64,000 nucleotides of DNA, taken from Christensenella sp. UBA7588 (GTDB taxonomy: Bacteria > Bacillota > Clostridia > Christensenellales > CAG-917). A model generated the notes under the pieces. The model was not told where the DNA came from. It saw nothing but the letters and a program-made list of their open reading frames with translations, and did not search any database. The number at the start of each line of letters is the position of its first letter. Positions within the stretch are counted from its first letter, which is position 1. Shown one piece after another: positions 44,311 through 52,714 of the stretch. The stretch lies in NCBI GenBank assembly GCA_002478945.1, contig DLKM01000028.1:100017-164016 (forward strand), in the 5' to 3' direction. Both the position numbers and the translations under genes were made by a program.

Positions 44311-47253
44311 TTATTTTTGTTTTTTTGTTTTTTCTTTTTTGGGTTTCTTTTCTTTCGGAGGTGCTTGAGATTTTTCACGCAGTTTTATGTCCAAACGTTC
44401 GAATCTGCGCTCGATACCTTCTCCGTGTTCGAGTTTGACCTGATTCATCATCGCAACGAAACCGACGTACAACACTATGAGAACGGCGCATATAGCAAGC
44501 ATTGCTTTGCCCATTTCCCACGTCACATGGTTGTCGAGGTTGAAGAAATCGCGAAGTATTTGTACGAGGTCGACGGTTTTTCCGTTCAAGTCGGCGTATA
44601 TGTGCAAGAAGTAAACGCCGAAGAAGATAAACAGCATAAGAAGATACGTCGTAAGGTTGAGCGATACGAGCAGTTTCGATTTGTCCACCTTGAATTTTCT
44701 GCGCTTTTTGACGGGTTGCTCTCCCTGCGTTTTTGCCTTTTCACGCTCTTTCATAAGGTCGCTGATTCCGAAGAACGCAGACCAACTCGCAAGCCTCGTA
44801 GGCAACGATACTTTGAAAAGCAACAAGAATCCTACGAAAGTTATAACCCAAATAAATATCGTTTGCGATTGCTCGGGGGAGAGGTGTGTAAGGAAGAATC
44901 TGTTGCACAATACCACCGCGATTGCGCCGAGCATTACCGTTACGCCTCCCGGTACGGCGTTTGACAGTACCTTTGGCAGGAACCTGCCCGTAACTCTGTC
45001 CGCATTAGGCTCGAGAGCAAGCACGACGGAAGGAATGCCTATCGTAACCGCACCCATAATCGTGAGGTTTTGCGGAGTGAACGGAAGCGGTTCGACCACC
45101 AACATAAACAACAGAGCCAACAGCGTGTTGTAAACGGTTTTCATTATATACAGGGCGGCGGAACGCTCCAAGTTGTTTATGGAACGTCTGCCTTCGGCAA
45201 CGACTCTGGGCATAGATGCGAAGTTGCTGTCGAGAAGCACCAGCGAGCTGACGTTTTTCGCCGCGTCCGAACCCGACGCCATAGCCACCGAACAGTCCGC
45301 TTCCTTGAGCGCAAGCACGTCGTTTACGCCGTCTCCCGTCATTGCGACGGTATGTCCCGCTTTCTTGAGTGCCTTGACGAGCATAAGTTTTTGGTCGGGC
45401 AAGACTCTGCCGAAAATCGTGTACTTGGTTGCCGCCTCGTACACTTCTTCTTCCGTCGTGAGAGTGGACATATCTATGATATTGTCGCAATCTTCGAGTC
45501 CTGCGCGCATAGCTACCGCACGCACCGTCTGCGGATTGTCTCCCGAGATAACCTTGACGGTAACGCCTTCCTGCTTGAAGAAGCGCAGAGTGTCGGGGGC
45601 TTCCGCTCTAATCGTATCGGTGATGTAGATAAAACTTTCGAGTTTCAAAGATTTGGGCAAAGCGTTGCCCGAAAAAGCGTTTTTGGAGGACGCGACCACC
45701 ATAACTCTGTAGCCTTTTTGAGCCATTTCGTTGGTGGTATGCTCGAGTGCTTTTGTCTTTCTCGCAAACACGAACTCGGGCGCGCCTATGACGTAGGATA
45801 CGCCGTCTATTCTCGCTCCGCTCCATTTGCGCTGAGAGGAGAAAGGAACGGTTTGTTCAACCTCTCCGCAAGTTTGCAAATCGTTGACGAACGCTCTCAA
45901 TGCGTTTATCGTCGCATTGTCGTCGTCGAGGGCAGAAGTAACGTTTTTGATTATCTGTTTTATTTGTTCTTCGTCTTTGCCTTTGCTCGGCTCGATTCCG
46001 TTGACGTCCATAGTGCCTTCGGTAATCGTACCCGTTTTGTCAAGACACAGCACGTCCACTCGGGCAAGCGTTTCTACGCAATAGAGGTCTTGCGCAAGCG
46101 TTTTATGCCTCGAAAGGCGAATGATGCTCACGCAGAATACCGTTGACGAGAGCGCGACGAGTCCGGATGGAATCATACCGATAAGAGTTGCGATTGTGCC
46201 GAGAACGGTGTCCGAAAGATGCGTGCTTATCTTGTATCCGAAAAGGGTGGTAATCATTTCCCTCGTGCCTTCGGCGTCTTTTTGAACGAAGTATTTCACG
46301 CAGAAAAGCAGTATTCCCATCGGAACGATTATGCTTGCCATAATCTTGACGATAAGCATAAGAGAACGCCAGATTTCGCTGTTAGGCTTTTTGAAATATT
46401 TTGCGCCCGCGCTGATTTTTGCGACGAAATTGTCCATTCCGACGTGTTTTACCTGCGCTTTTGCATTGCCCGACACCACGAAACTGCCCGACATAATTTC
46501 GTCTCCAACGTTTTTGAGAATGGAATCGGGTTCGCCCGTGATAAGGCTTTCGTTGACTTCTATCGAACCTTCGGCAACCACCGCGTCGGCGCAAATCTGA
46601 CTTCCGCTCGAGAGTATCGTTATATCGTCGAGAACAATGTCGCTTATGGCAATCTCTTTTTGTTCGCCGTCTCTTAAAACGACGGCTTTAGGGGCGGAGA
46701 GCAACGAAAGTTTGTCAATGGTGCGTTTTGCGCGCAATTCTTGGAAAATACCCACGAGGGCATTGAAAATTATCAGAATCATAAACCCGAAGTTGCCGCA
46801 AATAGTGAGGACGTTGTCGTTTCCGTTTACGAAAAACACAATCAACACCGCAAACGCGAGAAATACGAAATTGAAAAACGTTACGATATTTTCTCTGAAT
46901 ATCTGTCCGACGCTTTTCGTCTTGACGTTTTGGTCTCCGTTGACCTTGCCTTGCGCCACTCGTTCGTCGACTTCTTCGGAGGAAAGACCTTTTTCGCAAT
47001 CCGTGACAAACACCTCGACAGGTTCTTCGGACTGCGAGGTTTCCGCTTGCTCGGTTTGAGCCGAGTTCTCGGCGATTTTATTAGGGACGTCGACTGTCGT
47101 ATCCGCCTGTTGTTCGACGACGCTTACATCGGAATCGGCAGTAACGGTTTGCGCGTTCTGCTCCTCTTGTACGGTTTGGTCGTCTTGAATCGCTTGTTCG
47201 TCGCTCTTTGCGACGGCAGGCGTTACGTCTTTGGCTTTGGGTTTGCGTGGCAT
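44311..47253 (-). CDS. P-type cation-transporting ATPase, CtpE/P2-like
   Basis: This 980-residue P-type ATPase has an acidic, Q/E-rich N-terminal extension of about 90 residues before the first helices. It shows the actuator motif VNESLITGEPD, the phosphorylation site VLCLDKTGTITEG, the hinge AMTGDGVNDVLALKEADCSVAM and ten helices with a short cytoplasmic C-terminus. The NALVGIFQELRAKRTIDKLSLL segment resembles the mycobacterial CtpE group, which is tied to calcium uptake. The ion is not certain. The start at 47253 avoids a long AT-rich upstream frame. It is divergent from a small lipoprotein gene at 47442. Confidence 0.87.
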   Translation of the reverse strand: MPRKPKAKDVTPAVAKSDEQAIQDDQTVQEEQNAQTVTADSDVSVVEQQADTTVDVPNKIAENSAQTEQAETSQSEEPVEVFVTDCEKGLSSEEVDERVAQGKVNGDQNVKTKSVGQIFRENIVTFFNFVFLAFAVLIVFFVNGNDNVLTICGNFGFMILIIFNALVGIFQELRAKRTIDKLSLLSAPKAVVLRDGEQKEIAISDIVLDDITILSSGSQICADAVVAEGSIEVNESLITGEPDSILKNVGDEIMSGSFVVSGNAKAQVKHVGMDNFVAKISAGAKYFKKPNSEIWRSLMLIVKIMASIIVPMGILLFCVKYFVQKDAEGTREMITTLFGYKISTHLSDTVLGTIATLIGMIPSGLVALSSTVFCVSIIRLSRHKTLAQDLYCVETLARVDVLCLDKTGTITEGTMDVNGIEPSKGKDEEQIKQIIKNVTSALDDDNATINALRAFVNDLQTCGEVEQTVPFSSQRKWSGARIDGVSYVIGAPEFVFARKTKALEHTTNEMAQKGYRVMVVASSKNAFSGNALPKSLKLESFIYITDTIRAEAPDTLRFFKQEGVTVKVISGDNPQTVRAVAMRAGLEDCDNIIDMSTLTTEEEVYEAATKYTIFGRVLPDQKLMLVKALKKAGHTVAMTGDGVNDVLALKEADCSVAMASGSDAAKNVSSLVLLDSNFASMPRVVAEGRRSINNLERSAALYIMKTVYNTLLALLFMLVVEPLPFTPQNLTIMGAVTIGIPSVVLALEPNADRVTGRFLPKVLSNAVPGGVTVMLGAIAVVLCNRFFLTHLSPEQSQTIFIWVITFVGFLLLFKVSLPTRLASWSAFFGISDLMKEREKAKTQGEQPVKKRRKFKVDKSKLLVSLNLTTYLLMLFIFFGVYFLHIYADLNGKTVDLVQILRDFFNLDNHVTWEMGKAMLAICAVLIVLYVGFVAMMNQVKLEHGEGIERRFERLDIKLREKSQAPPKEKKPKKEKTKKQK

Positions 47254-47404
47254 CTTCCCGATTTCCTTTATCGCGCGACGAATTTTATACCGCTCGGCAA
47301 ATTCCGTCGCACGCATAATTGCATAATTATAAGATATTATAACATATTCATAAAATATTACAATAAAAAAATATCCGTTTTCGGCACGTTTTGTACGTGT
47401 TTTT

Positions 47405-47435
47405 TTGAATATCGAGGCAAAACGAAGCATATATT
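47405..47435 (+). promoter_or_regulatory. Promoter placing +1 at a lipoprotein ATG (leaderless)
   Basis: TTGAAT (47405-47410), a slightly long 19-nt spacer and TATATT (47430-47435). The ATG follows after 6 nt with no ribosome site, as in the MarR gene at 20588. Confidence 0.5.
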
Positions 47436-47441
47436 CTGCGT

Positions 47442-48110
47442 ATGAAAAGAAAAACATTGACGATAGCAGTTGCAATCCTCGTTTTGATAGTATCGGCAGT
47501 TTGTCTCGTTGCGTGCAACAAGAATAAGCCTCAAAATACCCCGTCCGACAACGTGTCGCGGCGCACCGACGCATATTACGCAGGCGAATGCGAGCGTTTT
47601 GCCGTTTCCGTAGAAAGGGGAGTGCGCGAAAAGACCTTTATAGCAGACGGCGTTGCGACCGACGTCGAGGCGTTTTGCGAGTTGACGATTCAACCTCTCA
47701 AAAGCAACGATTATCAAAGCATATCCTACGTTTTGAGCGGAGGCACAAGCACGCTTTCGGGAGAACTTACGGCGGGACAATACGGCGAATTTACGGCATC
47801 TGTCGCACTCGATTTTATTCCCGAGAAAGCAACGATAACCGCAGGCAACGCAACGAGCGAGATAGATTTGAGTTCCGTTCTCGAGGGGGCGTTGACGTCT
47901 CAAGACGTTATCAACATCGCAAAACGCGAATTCAAAGATAAAATCGACGCCGAATACAATCAAGGAAAATCCGAGCGCGAGATTTACGTCAAGCTCATTA
48001 CCGCCGACCGCGCGTCGTATTACTATTACGTCTCGTTTATCGGCGACGGTGTGGACTATTGGGCTATGCTCGTAGACCCTAAAACAGGAGAAATAATTTC
48101 CAAAAAGTAA
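47442..48110 (+). CDS. Lipoprotein with a C-terminal PepSY-like segment
   Basis: The 222-residue product has a signal peptide with lipobox LVAC (Cys near residue 25). It ends in a segment (SREIYVKLITADRASYYYYVS, then DYWAMLVDPKTGEIISKK) typical of PepSY-like domains, which inhibit or chaperone partners at the cell surface. The ATG lies 6 nt after a -10-like box without a Shine-Dalgarno. The gene is divergent from the P-type ATPase and closed by a strong terminator. Confidence 0.75.
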   Translation: MKRKTLTIAVAILVLIVSAVCLVACNKNKPQNTPSDNVSRRTDAYYAGECERFAVSVERGVREKTFIADGVATDVEAFCELTIQPLKSNDYQSISYVLSGGTSTLSGELTAGQYGEFTASVALDFIPEKATITAGNATSEIDLSSVLEGALTSQDVINIAKREFKDKIDAEYNQGKSEREIYVKLITADRASYYYYVSFIGDGVDYWAMLVDPKTGEIISKK

Positions 48111-48140
48111 AAGAAAAAGCCTGTTAGATGCAGGAAAAAA

Positions 48141-48178
48141 GACGAACCGCCGAAATTGCTTCGGCGGTTCGTCCGTAT
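48141..48178. terminator. Bidirectional terminator
   Basis: GACGAACCGCCGAA pairs with TTCGGCGGTTCGTC (14 bp, loop ATTGC), with A6 before and T6 shortly after. Confidence 0.88.
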
Positions 48179-48201
48179 TTTTTGTGATGTGTGGCTGCAA
48201 G

Positions 48202-48615
48202 TTATTTTTTGATTGCTTGCGACATTGCGGTTGCCATTTGAGTTGCTTGTTCTTGCAAGCGTTCTTGTTCGAACAATTCCATTTGTGCAAAAACTGCCTT
48301 CTTGAATTCTTCGGGTTTCTTGATCCCGTAGAATTTGACGGGTTCGGAGCCTGCGGTTTCGATTTTTACGGTGCCGAATTTGAAGATTTTGCCCATAAGT
48401 CCGCTCGAAACGGTTACGTTTTGGATTTTATTCAAAGAGCTGGTAATCGAGTGAGTGCGAATCAAACCCACCTTACCGATGACTCTTTTGTTTGTGATTG
48501 CAAGTTCAGAAGTCAAAAAACCGATAATGTGCGGAAAAACCGCTATAAATGATTTTTTTGCTTTCAAAACGACTTTTTCGTTTTTCGTTAAATTCTTTTC
48601 TGCGTAGTTGCTCAT
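48202..48615 (-). CDS. Bacterial PH-domain protein
   Basis: This 137-residue cytoplasmic protein matches the bacterial PH (bPH/YdbT-like) fold: ELAITNKRVIGKVGLI, then LNKIQNVTVSSGLMGKIFKFGTVKI and a final amphipathic helix (EFKKAVFAQMELFEQERLQE). Many such domains bind membranes or partner proteins; the role here is unknown. A CGGAGG site precedes the start. The promoter is near perfect and carries a palindrome in its spacer that also occurs at the divergent XRE gene and at HU. Confidence 0.82.
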   Translation of the reverse strand: MSNYAEKNLTKNEKVVLKAKKSFIAVFPHIIGFLTSELAITNKRVIGKVGLIRTHSITSSLNKIQNVTVSSGLMGKIFKFGTVKIETAGSEPVKFYGIKKPEEFKKAVFAQMELFEQERLQEQATQMATAMSQAIKK

Positions 48616-48648
48616 TGATTTTTTCCTCCGTTCAGGTTTGTTAAGCTC

Positions 48649-48701
48649 ATTATAATGTAAGAATTCTTAAATGTCAAGAATAAATGTAAGAATTCTTATA
48701 T
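48649..48701. promoter_or_regulatory. Divergent promoter with two copies of an 18-bp palindromic operator
   Basis: On the minus strand, TTGACA (48672-48677), 17 nt and TATAAT (48649-48654) drive the PH-domain gene. ATGTAAGAATTCTTAAAT (48655-48672) fills that spacer, and ATGTAAGAATTCTTATAT (48684-48701) lies 29 nt on, over the plus-strand start region of the XRE gene. The shared 12-bp core TAAGAATTCTTA is a perfect palindrome. Confidence 0.8.
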
Positions 48702-48710
48702 GCTAAAACA

Positions 48711-48941
48711 ATGAAAGACAATCTCATCGGAAAATCGATTAAGGAAAACCGTATAGCGCAACGCTACACGCAAAAACAACTCGCTCAAAAAATCGGCGTA
48801 ACGCACGCCGCGATAAGTTATTGGGAAAACGGCGTAAATATCCCCAACGTCAAAGATTGTTGGTTGATTGCCGACGCGCTCGGAATAACTATTGACGAAC
48901 TTGTCGGGCGGTATACGGATATAGAAAAAATCGAAAAATAG
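48711..48941 (+). CDS. XRE family HTH regulator (76 aa)
   Basis: This is a single Cro/CI-type domain (SIKENRIAQRYTQKQLAQKIGVTHAAISYWENGVNIPN, then IADALGITIDELVG). It lies divergent from the PH-domain gene, and its own start region overlaps a copy of the operator, so it is likely an autorepressor. No ribosome site is present; TTATAT at 48696-48701 would start transcription within a few nt of the ATG, suggesting a leaderless mRNA. The same operator at the HU promoter suggests HU is also a target. Confidence 0.85.
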   Translation: MKDNLIGKSIKENRIAQRYTQKQLAQKIGVTHAAISYWENGVNIPNVKDCWLIADALGITIDELVGRYTDIEKIEK

Positions 48942-48968
48942 TTTTTGCGGAATATCGCATATAAAAAA

Positions 48969-48991
48969 ACGCTCTCGAAAGAGCGTTTTTT
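48969..48991 (+). terminator. Terminator of the XRE gene, convergent with HU
   Basis: ACGCTCT pairs with AGAGCGT (7 bp, loop CGAA), with A7 before and T6 after, so it works in both directions. Confidence 0.85.
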
Positions 48992-49009
48992 ATTTTTCGT
49001 ATCAAAGTT

Positions 49010-49282
49010 TTAGTTGAACAAATCCTTGAAAGCCTTTCCGAATTTGACGACGGGAGCTTTGCTTGCCGCAATCGTGATAGGTTGTTTCGTAAGGGGATTG
49101 AAGCCTTGTCTTTCCGCTTTCTCTTTGATTTCGTAAGAAGCGAAGTTTGCGATTGCGACTTTGTCGCCTGCTTTCAATGCTTCTGCGACGACTGCGGTAT
49201 ATGCGTCGACTGCTGCGGTTGCGTCTTTGATGGAAAGGTCGGCTTTTGCTGCCACTGCTTTGATAAATTCTGTTTTGTTCAT
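49010..49282 (-). CDS. hup: HU family DNA-binding protein
   Basis: This 90-residue protein is a standard HU: MNKTEFIKAVAAKADLSIKDATAAVDAY, the GDKVAIANFASYEIKEKAERQGFNP arm region and KQPITIAASKAPVVKFGKAFK. HU bends and compacts DNA. It has a strong AAGGAGG site and a consensus-like promoter with a palindrome in the spacer matching the XRE operator. Confidence 0.96.
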   Translation of the reverse strand: MNKTEFIKAVAAKADLSIKDATAAVDAYTAVVAEALKAGDKVAIANFASYEIKEKAERQGFNPLTKQPITIAASKAPVVKFGKAFKDLFN

Positions 49283-49310
49283 TATATTACCTCCTTGGGG
49301 TTATGCTTGC

Positions 49311-49339
49311 ATTATAATGTAAAAACGCTTACATTGCAA
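49311..49339 (-). promoter_or_regulatory. HU promoter with an XRE-type operator in the spacer
   Basis: On the minus strand, TTGCAA (49334-49339), 17 nt and TATAAT (49311-49316). The spacer is ATGTAAAAACGCTTACAT on the plus strand (49317-49334), which shares ATGTAAG..TT.TTA.AT with the operators at 48655 and 48684. TTACATTATAATG is identical in this promoter and the PH-domain gene's. Confidence 0.75.
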
Positions 49340-49538
49340 TACCTTTTTTGATTTTTGCCTCTGTTTAGCGGAATTATAAGCAAATCTTTAGGTTTGATTG
49401 AGCTTTTTCTATCGTGCGAGGAGATTTTTGCCGCAAACGTGGCAACACTAACCTCAAAAGACTCTTATCAAATCCGCAAACTTGTCTTGTATTGAACAAT
49501 ATGGGATATTTGTATTGTTTACTTATGAAGTTTTGGTA

Positions 49539-49567
49539 TTTACAACGTGCGCGAGGTTTGATATAAT
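49539..49567 (+). promoter_or_regulatory. Promoter of the class III aminotransferase gene
   Basis: TTTACA (49539-49544), 17 nt and TATAAT (49562-49567). The 320 nt between HU and this gene hold only the two promoters and AT-rich DNA; I see nothing else. Confidence 0.75.
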
Positions 49568-49603
49568 TTCAGTAGTAAAAAATACTTTTTTCGGAGGCAA
49601 ATT

Positions 49604-51226
49604 ATGGCAAACGGCTACGGCATTTCCAAATGGGAAGACGCAAAGCAAATCAATAAAGAATTGAAAAATTTGACAGACCAACCTATTTATTGTGTGTCTG
49701 AAGAAAATCTCAAACAGATTTTGGAACATTTCAACACCAAGTGCGCAAAGTCCAAAGAGATTACGACGGAAGCAAAGAAGTACATTCCGGGCGGCGTTCA
49801 ACATAACCTTGCGTTCAATTTCCCGTTCCCGATGTGTATGGAAAAAGCCGAAGGCGCATATTTGTACGACCGTGACGGCAATCAATATATCGACTTCCTC
49901 CAAGCAGGCGGCCCCACCATTTTGGGAAGCAACTATCCTGCGGTAAAGGAAAAAGTGTTCGAGCTTCTCAACACTTGCGGCCCCGTAACCGGTCTTTTCC
50001 ACGAGGGCGAACTTCTCCTCGCAAAGAAAATCAACGAATTGATGCCTGCTTGCGAAATGTTCCGTATGCTCGGTTCCGGTACGGAATCCGTTATGGCGGC
50101 AATCCGCGTGGCACGTTGCGCAACCAAGAAAAAACGCATCATCAAAGTCGGCGGCGCATATCACGGTTGGTCCGACCAAATGGTTTACGGCCTTAAGATT
50201 CCCGGAAGCAGACAATTCCTCGAATCTCACGGTATCCCCGGTTCTTACAGAACTACCGACGAAGTCAGACCCAACGACCTCGGTATGCTCGAAGCAATGC
50301 TTAGACGCAACGTCGCAAAGGGCGGCACGGCGGCAGTTATCGTGGAACCCGTCGGTCCCGAATCCGGTACTCGTCCCATCGATTTCGATTACAACGAGAA
50401 AGCAAGAATCCTTGCCAAGAAATACGGCGCATTGTTCATCTTCGACGAAGTCGTTACGGGCTTCAGAGTGGGCGTACACGGCGCGGCAGGTTACTTCTTC
50501 GGCGATAAATACAAAGTCGACGATACCCCCGTTTTCATCAACGGCAAACCTTGGATGATAAAAGACAAGAAACTCGAAAACGGCAAAGTCGTTAAATTCA
50601 CGCGTCAAGGCACGGGCAGAGATATGTATCCCGACCTTACGATATTCGGCAAAATCGTCGCAGGCGGCTATCCCGCGGCAGGCGGCGTAGGCGGCAAGAG
50701 AGAATACGTCAGCCTTATGGCTGCAGGTCTTGCAGGTATGGGCAAGAAAGCGTACGTCGGCGGAACGCTCGCGGCAAACCCGCTCAGCTCTTACGCAGGT
50801 TACGTTGCGATTTGCGAAATCGAAAAGAACAACGCTTGCGAAAAAGCAGGTAAAGCAGGCGACCGTCTTGCGGCAGGACTCAAAGACCTTATCAAGAAGT
50901 ACAATCTTCCTTACGTCGTATACAACCAAGGCAGCATCGTCCACCTCGAATGCACGGGCGCAATGAGCTACGACTTCAGCAATATGTGCTTGCTCGGTTC
51001 TGTCATTCCGATGCTCAAGAAGAAACCCGAAATGCTCCGCAGAAAGGTTGCTATGGAGCAAATGGGCGCCGCATATATGGCAAACGGTATCGTTACGCTC
51101 GCAGGAAGCCGTCTTTACACCTCTATGGCAGACACGGACGAAATCATCGACGAGGCACTCCGTCGCTTCGACAACGTGTTCAAGAACGTAGTTAAATGCG
51201 AGGACGCGTCGAGATTTGAGAAATAA
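49604..51226 (+). CDS. Class III PLP aminotransferase, glutamate-1-semialdehyde aminomutase-like
   Basis: This 540-residue protein has the fold-I class III pattern: YDRDGNQYIDF, GSGTESVMAAIRVAR, GAYHGWSD, FDEVVTGFRVG and the PLP lysine in DLTIFGKIVAGGYPAAG (Lys350). HemL enzymes have about 430 residues; this one has an extra 40-residue start, an insert around residues 305-335 and a longer end. No other tetrapyrrole gene is near, so a role in haem synthesis is unlikely. The adjacent two-domain aldolase suggests a shared pathway on an aminated or carbonyl compound. It has a CGGAGG site and a strong promoter and terminator. Confidence 0.87.
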   Translation: MANGYGISKWEDAKQINKELKNLTDQPIYCVSEENLKQILEHFNTKCAKSKEITTEAKKYIPGGVQHNLAFNFPFPMCMEKAEGAYLYDRDGNQYIDFLQAGGPTILGSNYPAVKEKVFELLNTCGPVTGLFHEGELLLAKKINELMPACEMFRMLGSGTESVMAAIRVARCATKKKRIIKVGGAYHGWSDQMVYGLKIPGSRQFLESHGIPGSYRTTDEVRPNDLGMLEAMLRRNVAKGGTAAVIVEPVGPESGTRPIDFDYNEKARILAKKYGALFIFDEVVTGFRVGVHGAAGYFFGDKYKVDDTPVFINGKPWMIKDKKLENGKVVKFTRQGTGRDMYPDLTIFGKIVAGGYPAAGGVGGKREYVSLMAAGLAGMGKKAYVGGTLAANPLSSYAGYVAICEIEKNNACEKAGKAGDRLAAGLKDLIKKYNLPYVVYNQGSIVHLECTGAMSYDFSNMCLLGSVIPMLKKKPEMLRRKVAMEQMGAAYMANGIVTLAGSRLYTSMADTDEIIDEALRRFDNVFKNVVKCEDASRFEK

Positions 51227-51238
51227 TCGATAAAAAGA

Positions 51239-51271
51239 GTTGGCGCACGGTTGTGCGCCAACATTTTTATT
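51239..51271 (+). terminator. Terminator
   Basis: GTTGGCGCAC pairs with GTGCGCCAAC (10 bp, loop GGTT), then ATTTTTATTT. Confidence 0.88.
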
Positions 51272-51327
51272 TGCATTTTTTGCAATGTTTGATATAATAT
51301 TGCAAAAGGCAATAATATAACATTGCA
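51271..51327 (+). promoter_or_regulatory. Aldolase promoter with dyads around the -10 box
   Basis: TATAAT at 51293-51298 with TTGCAT at 51271-51276 (16-nt spacer). TGCAATGTT (51281-51289) recurs as AACATTGCA at 51319-51327, flanking the -10 and start site, and TTGCA/TGCAA at 51271-51285 adds a third half-site. Candidate operator. Confidence 0.55.
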
Positions 51328-51348
51328 ATATGTATTTAGGAGAATAGT

Positions 51349-52596
51349 ATGAACGAATTGATTGTTTCCAACATCAACAAATACGCGCGTATGCTCGCGG
51401 AGAAAAAGTATTTGCAAAGCGGTTTCATAGCGGTCAAGGATGAGGACGGCATCGTCATTACAAAGCCGAGAATAGATTATTCCGACGTCAAAGAGGACGA
51501 CGTCGTGTTCGTAAACGAAAAGAATATCGAGTCGCTCGAAGGCAACTTCCGTGCGGCGGCAGTTATCCTTTATTGCGCGGTCAAAGACAAAAAAGCGGAT
51601 GCCGCGGCAATCGTCGACAGCGACAGCACGGTCGAGTTTTCAAAAAAGAGAAAGACCATTATGCCGATTCTCGACGATATGACTCAGGTGTGCGGCGTTT
51701 CAATCAAGTGCGCAGGCAAGAACGTTGCGTCCGAAGTCGTTACGGCACTTAGCGGTCAACGCAACGTGTGCTTGCTTCCCGAAGCAGGCGCGGTAGTTAC
51801 GGGACGTACTCTCGACGAGGTGTTCACGGCAACGCTTGTGCTTGACAAGGCTTGCAATGCTGAACTTTTGGCAGAAAGCAAGGGCGGCACTCAACATATG
51901 AACGCAGTCAACGCTTTGCTCGAACACGTCGTGTTTAAGCTCAAGTATTCCAAGACGAATCAGAAACAACAAAAAGCCGCCGAAAGCGGAGAAAACGCCA
52001 AGGAAGAAGAAAAAGCGTCTGCCGTCGTAACCGACGAGGACAAAAAGATTGCGCAGGACATCAAGGACGCAGGCGAGAGATTGCTTGCCGAAAATCTCGT
52101 TCAAGGCACTTGGGGCAATATCGGCGTTCGCATTGATGACCAATATATGTTTGCCACTCCGTCGGGTATCGACTACGTTATGCTTCAACCCGAGCAAATG
52201 GCAAAAGTCAATATGGACACTCTCGAATGGACAGGCACGAATAAAGCGACGAGCGAAAAGGGTATTCACGCAATTCTTATGAAGAACGACAAGAATATCA
52301 ACGCAACCATTCACACGCACCCGTTCTACGGTTGCATTCTTGCCGCAATGGGCAAATCTATGCCCGTTCCCGAGAAGTATCAAGACGTTTTGGGCAAAGA
52401 GATTCCTTGTGCAAAAGCGGCGTTGCCCGGCACGAACGCACTCGTTAAAAACGTTGCGTCGGCAATCGGAGACGCACCAGCTTGCTTTATGGCGCATCAC
52501 GGCGTTATGGTAAGAGGAAAAGACCTTGACGACGCATTTGCGATTTGCAGAGCGCTCGAGGACGCTTGCCACGATTATCTCACGGATAACGAATAA
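51349..52596 (+). CDS. Class II aldolase/adducin protein with a degenerate N-terminal copy
   Basis: The last 185 residues of this 415-residue protein are a full class II aldolase/adducin domain: TWGNIGVRI, FATPSGIDYVML, TSEKGIHAILM, the zinc-binding NATIHTHPFYG (His322 and His324) and FMAHHGVMVRG. The first 195 residues resemble the same fold in outline (LLPEAGAVVTGRTLDEVFTATLVLDKAC parallels the domain end) but lack the His pair. A charged linker (about 200-230) joins them. The family includes fuculose and ribulose phosphate aldolases and decarboxylases. An AGGAG site precedes the start. It lies just after the aminotransferase under its own promoter. Confidence 0.85.
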   Translation: MNELIVSNINKYARMLAEKKYLQSGFIAVKDEDGIVITKPRIDYSDVKEDDVVFVNEKNIESLEGNFRAAAVILYCAVKDKKADAAAIVDSDSTVEFSKKRKTIMPILDDMTQVCGVSIKCAGKNVASEVVTALSGQRNVCLLPEAGAVVTGRTLDEVFTATLVLDKACNAELLAESKGGTQHMNAVNALLEHVVFKLKYSKTNQKQQKAAESGENAKEEEKASAVVTDEDKKIAQDIKDAGERLLAENLVQGTWGNIGVRIDDQYMFATPSGIDYVMLQPEQMAKVNMDTLEWTGTNKATSEKGIHAILMKNDKNINATIHTHPFYGCILAAMGKSMPVPEKYQDVLGKEIPCAKAALPGTNALVKNVASAIGDAPACFMAHHGVMVRGKDLDDAFAICRALEDACHDYLTDNE

Positions 52597-52614
52597 TCTA
52601 ATACTACGTTTCAT

Positions 52615-52646
52615 AAAAGCCACTGATTCAATCGGTGGCTTTTTTA
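52615..52646 (+). terminator. Terminator
   Basis: AAAAGCCAC...GTGGCTTTT stem with inner GAT/ATC, followed by T-run. Confidence 0.88.
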
Positions 52647-52663
52647 TAATTTCGATATAACAA

Positions 52664-52694
52664 AAAACGAGAGCGAGAAAATTCTCGCTCTCGT
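52664..52694 (-). terminator. Terminator of the membrane-protein pair
   Basis: ACGAGAGCGAGAA pairs with TTCTCGCTCTCGT (13 bp, 2-nt loop core), with U6 on the minus strand. Confidence 0.9.
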
Positions 52695-52714
52695 ACTTTC
52701 AAAAACAATTCAAA

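Noticed and set aside
47254..47574. Longer N-terminus for the P-type ATPase
   Set aside because: The extra 107 residues read through an AT-rich divergent promoter region and overlap the lipoprotein gene start.
49604..51226. Haem biosynthesis gene hemL
   Set aside because: The protein is about 110 residues too long and no other tetrapyrrole gene is nearby, so the specific name was not used.
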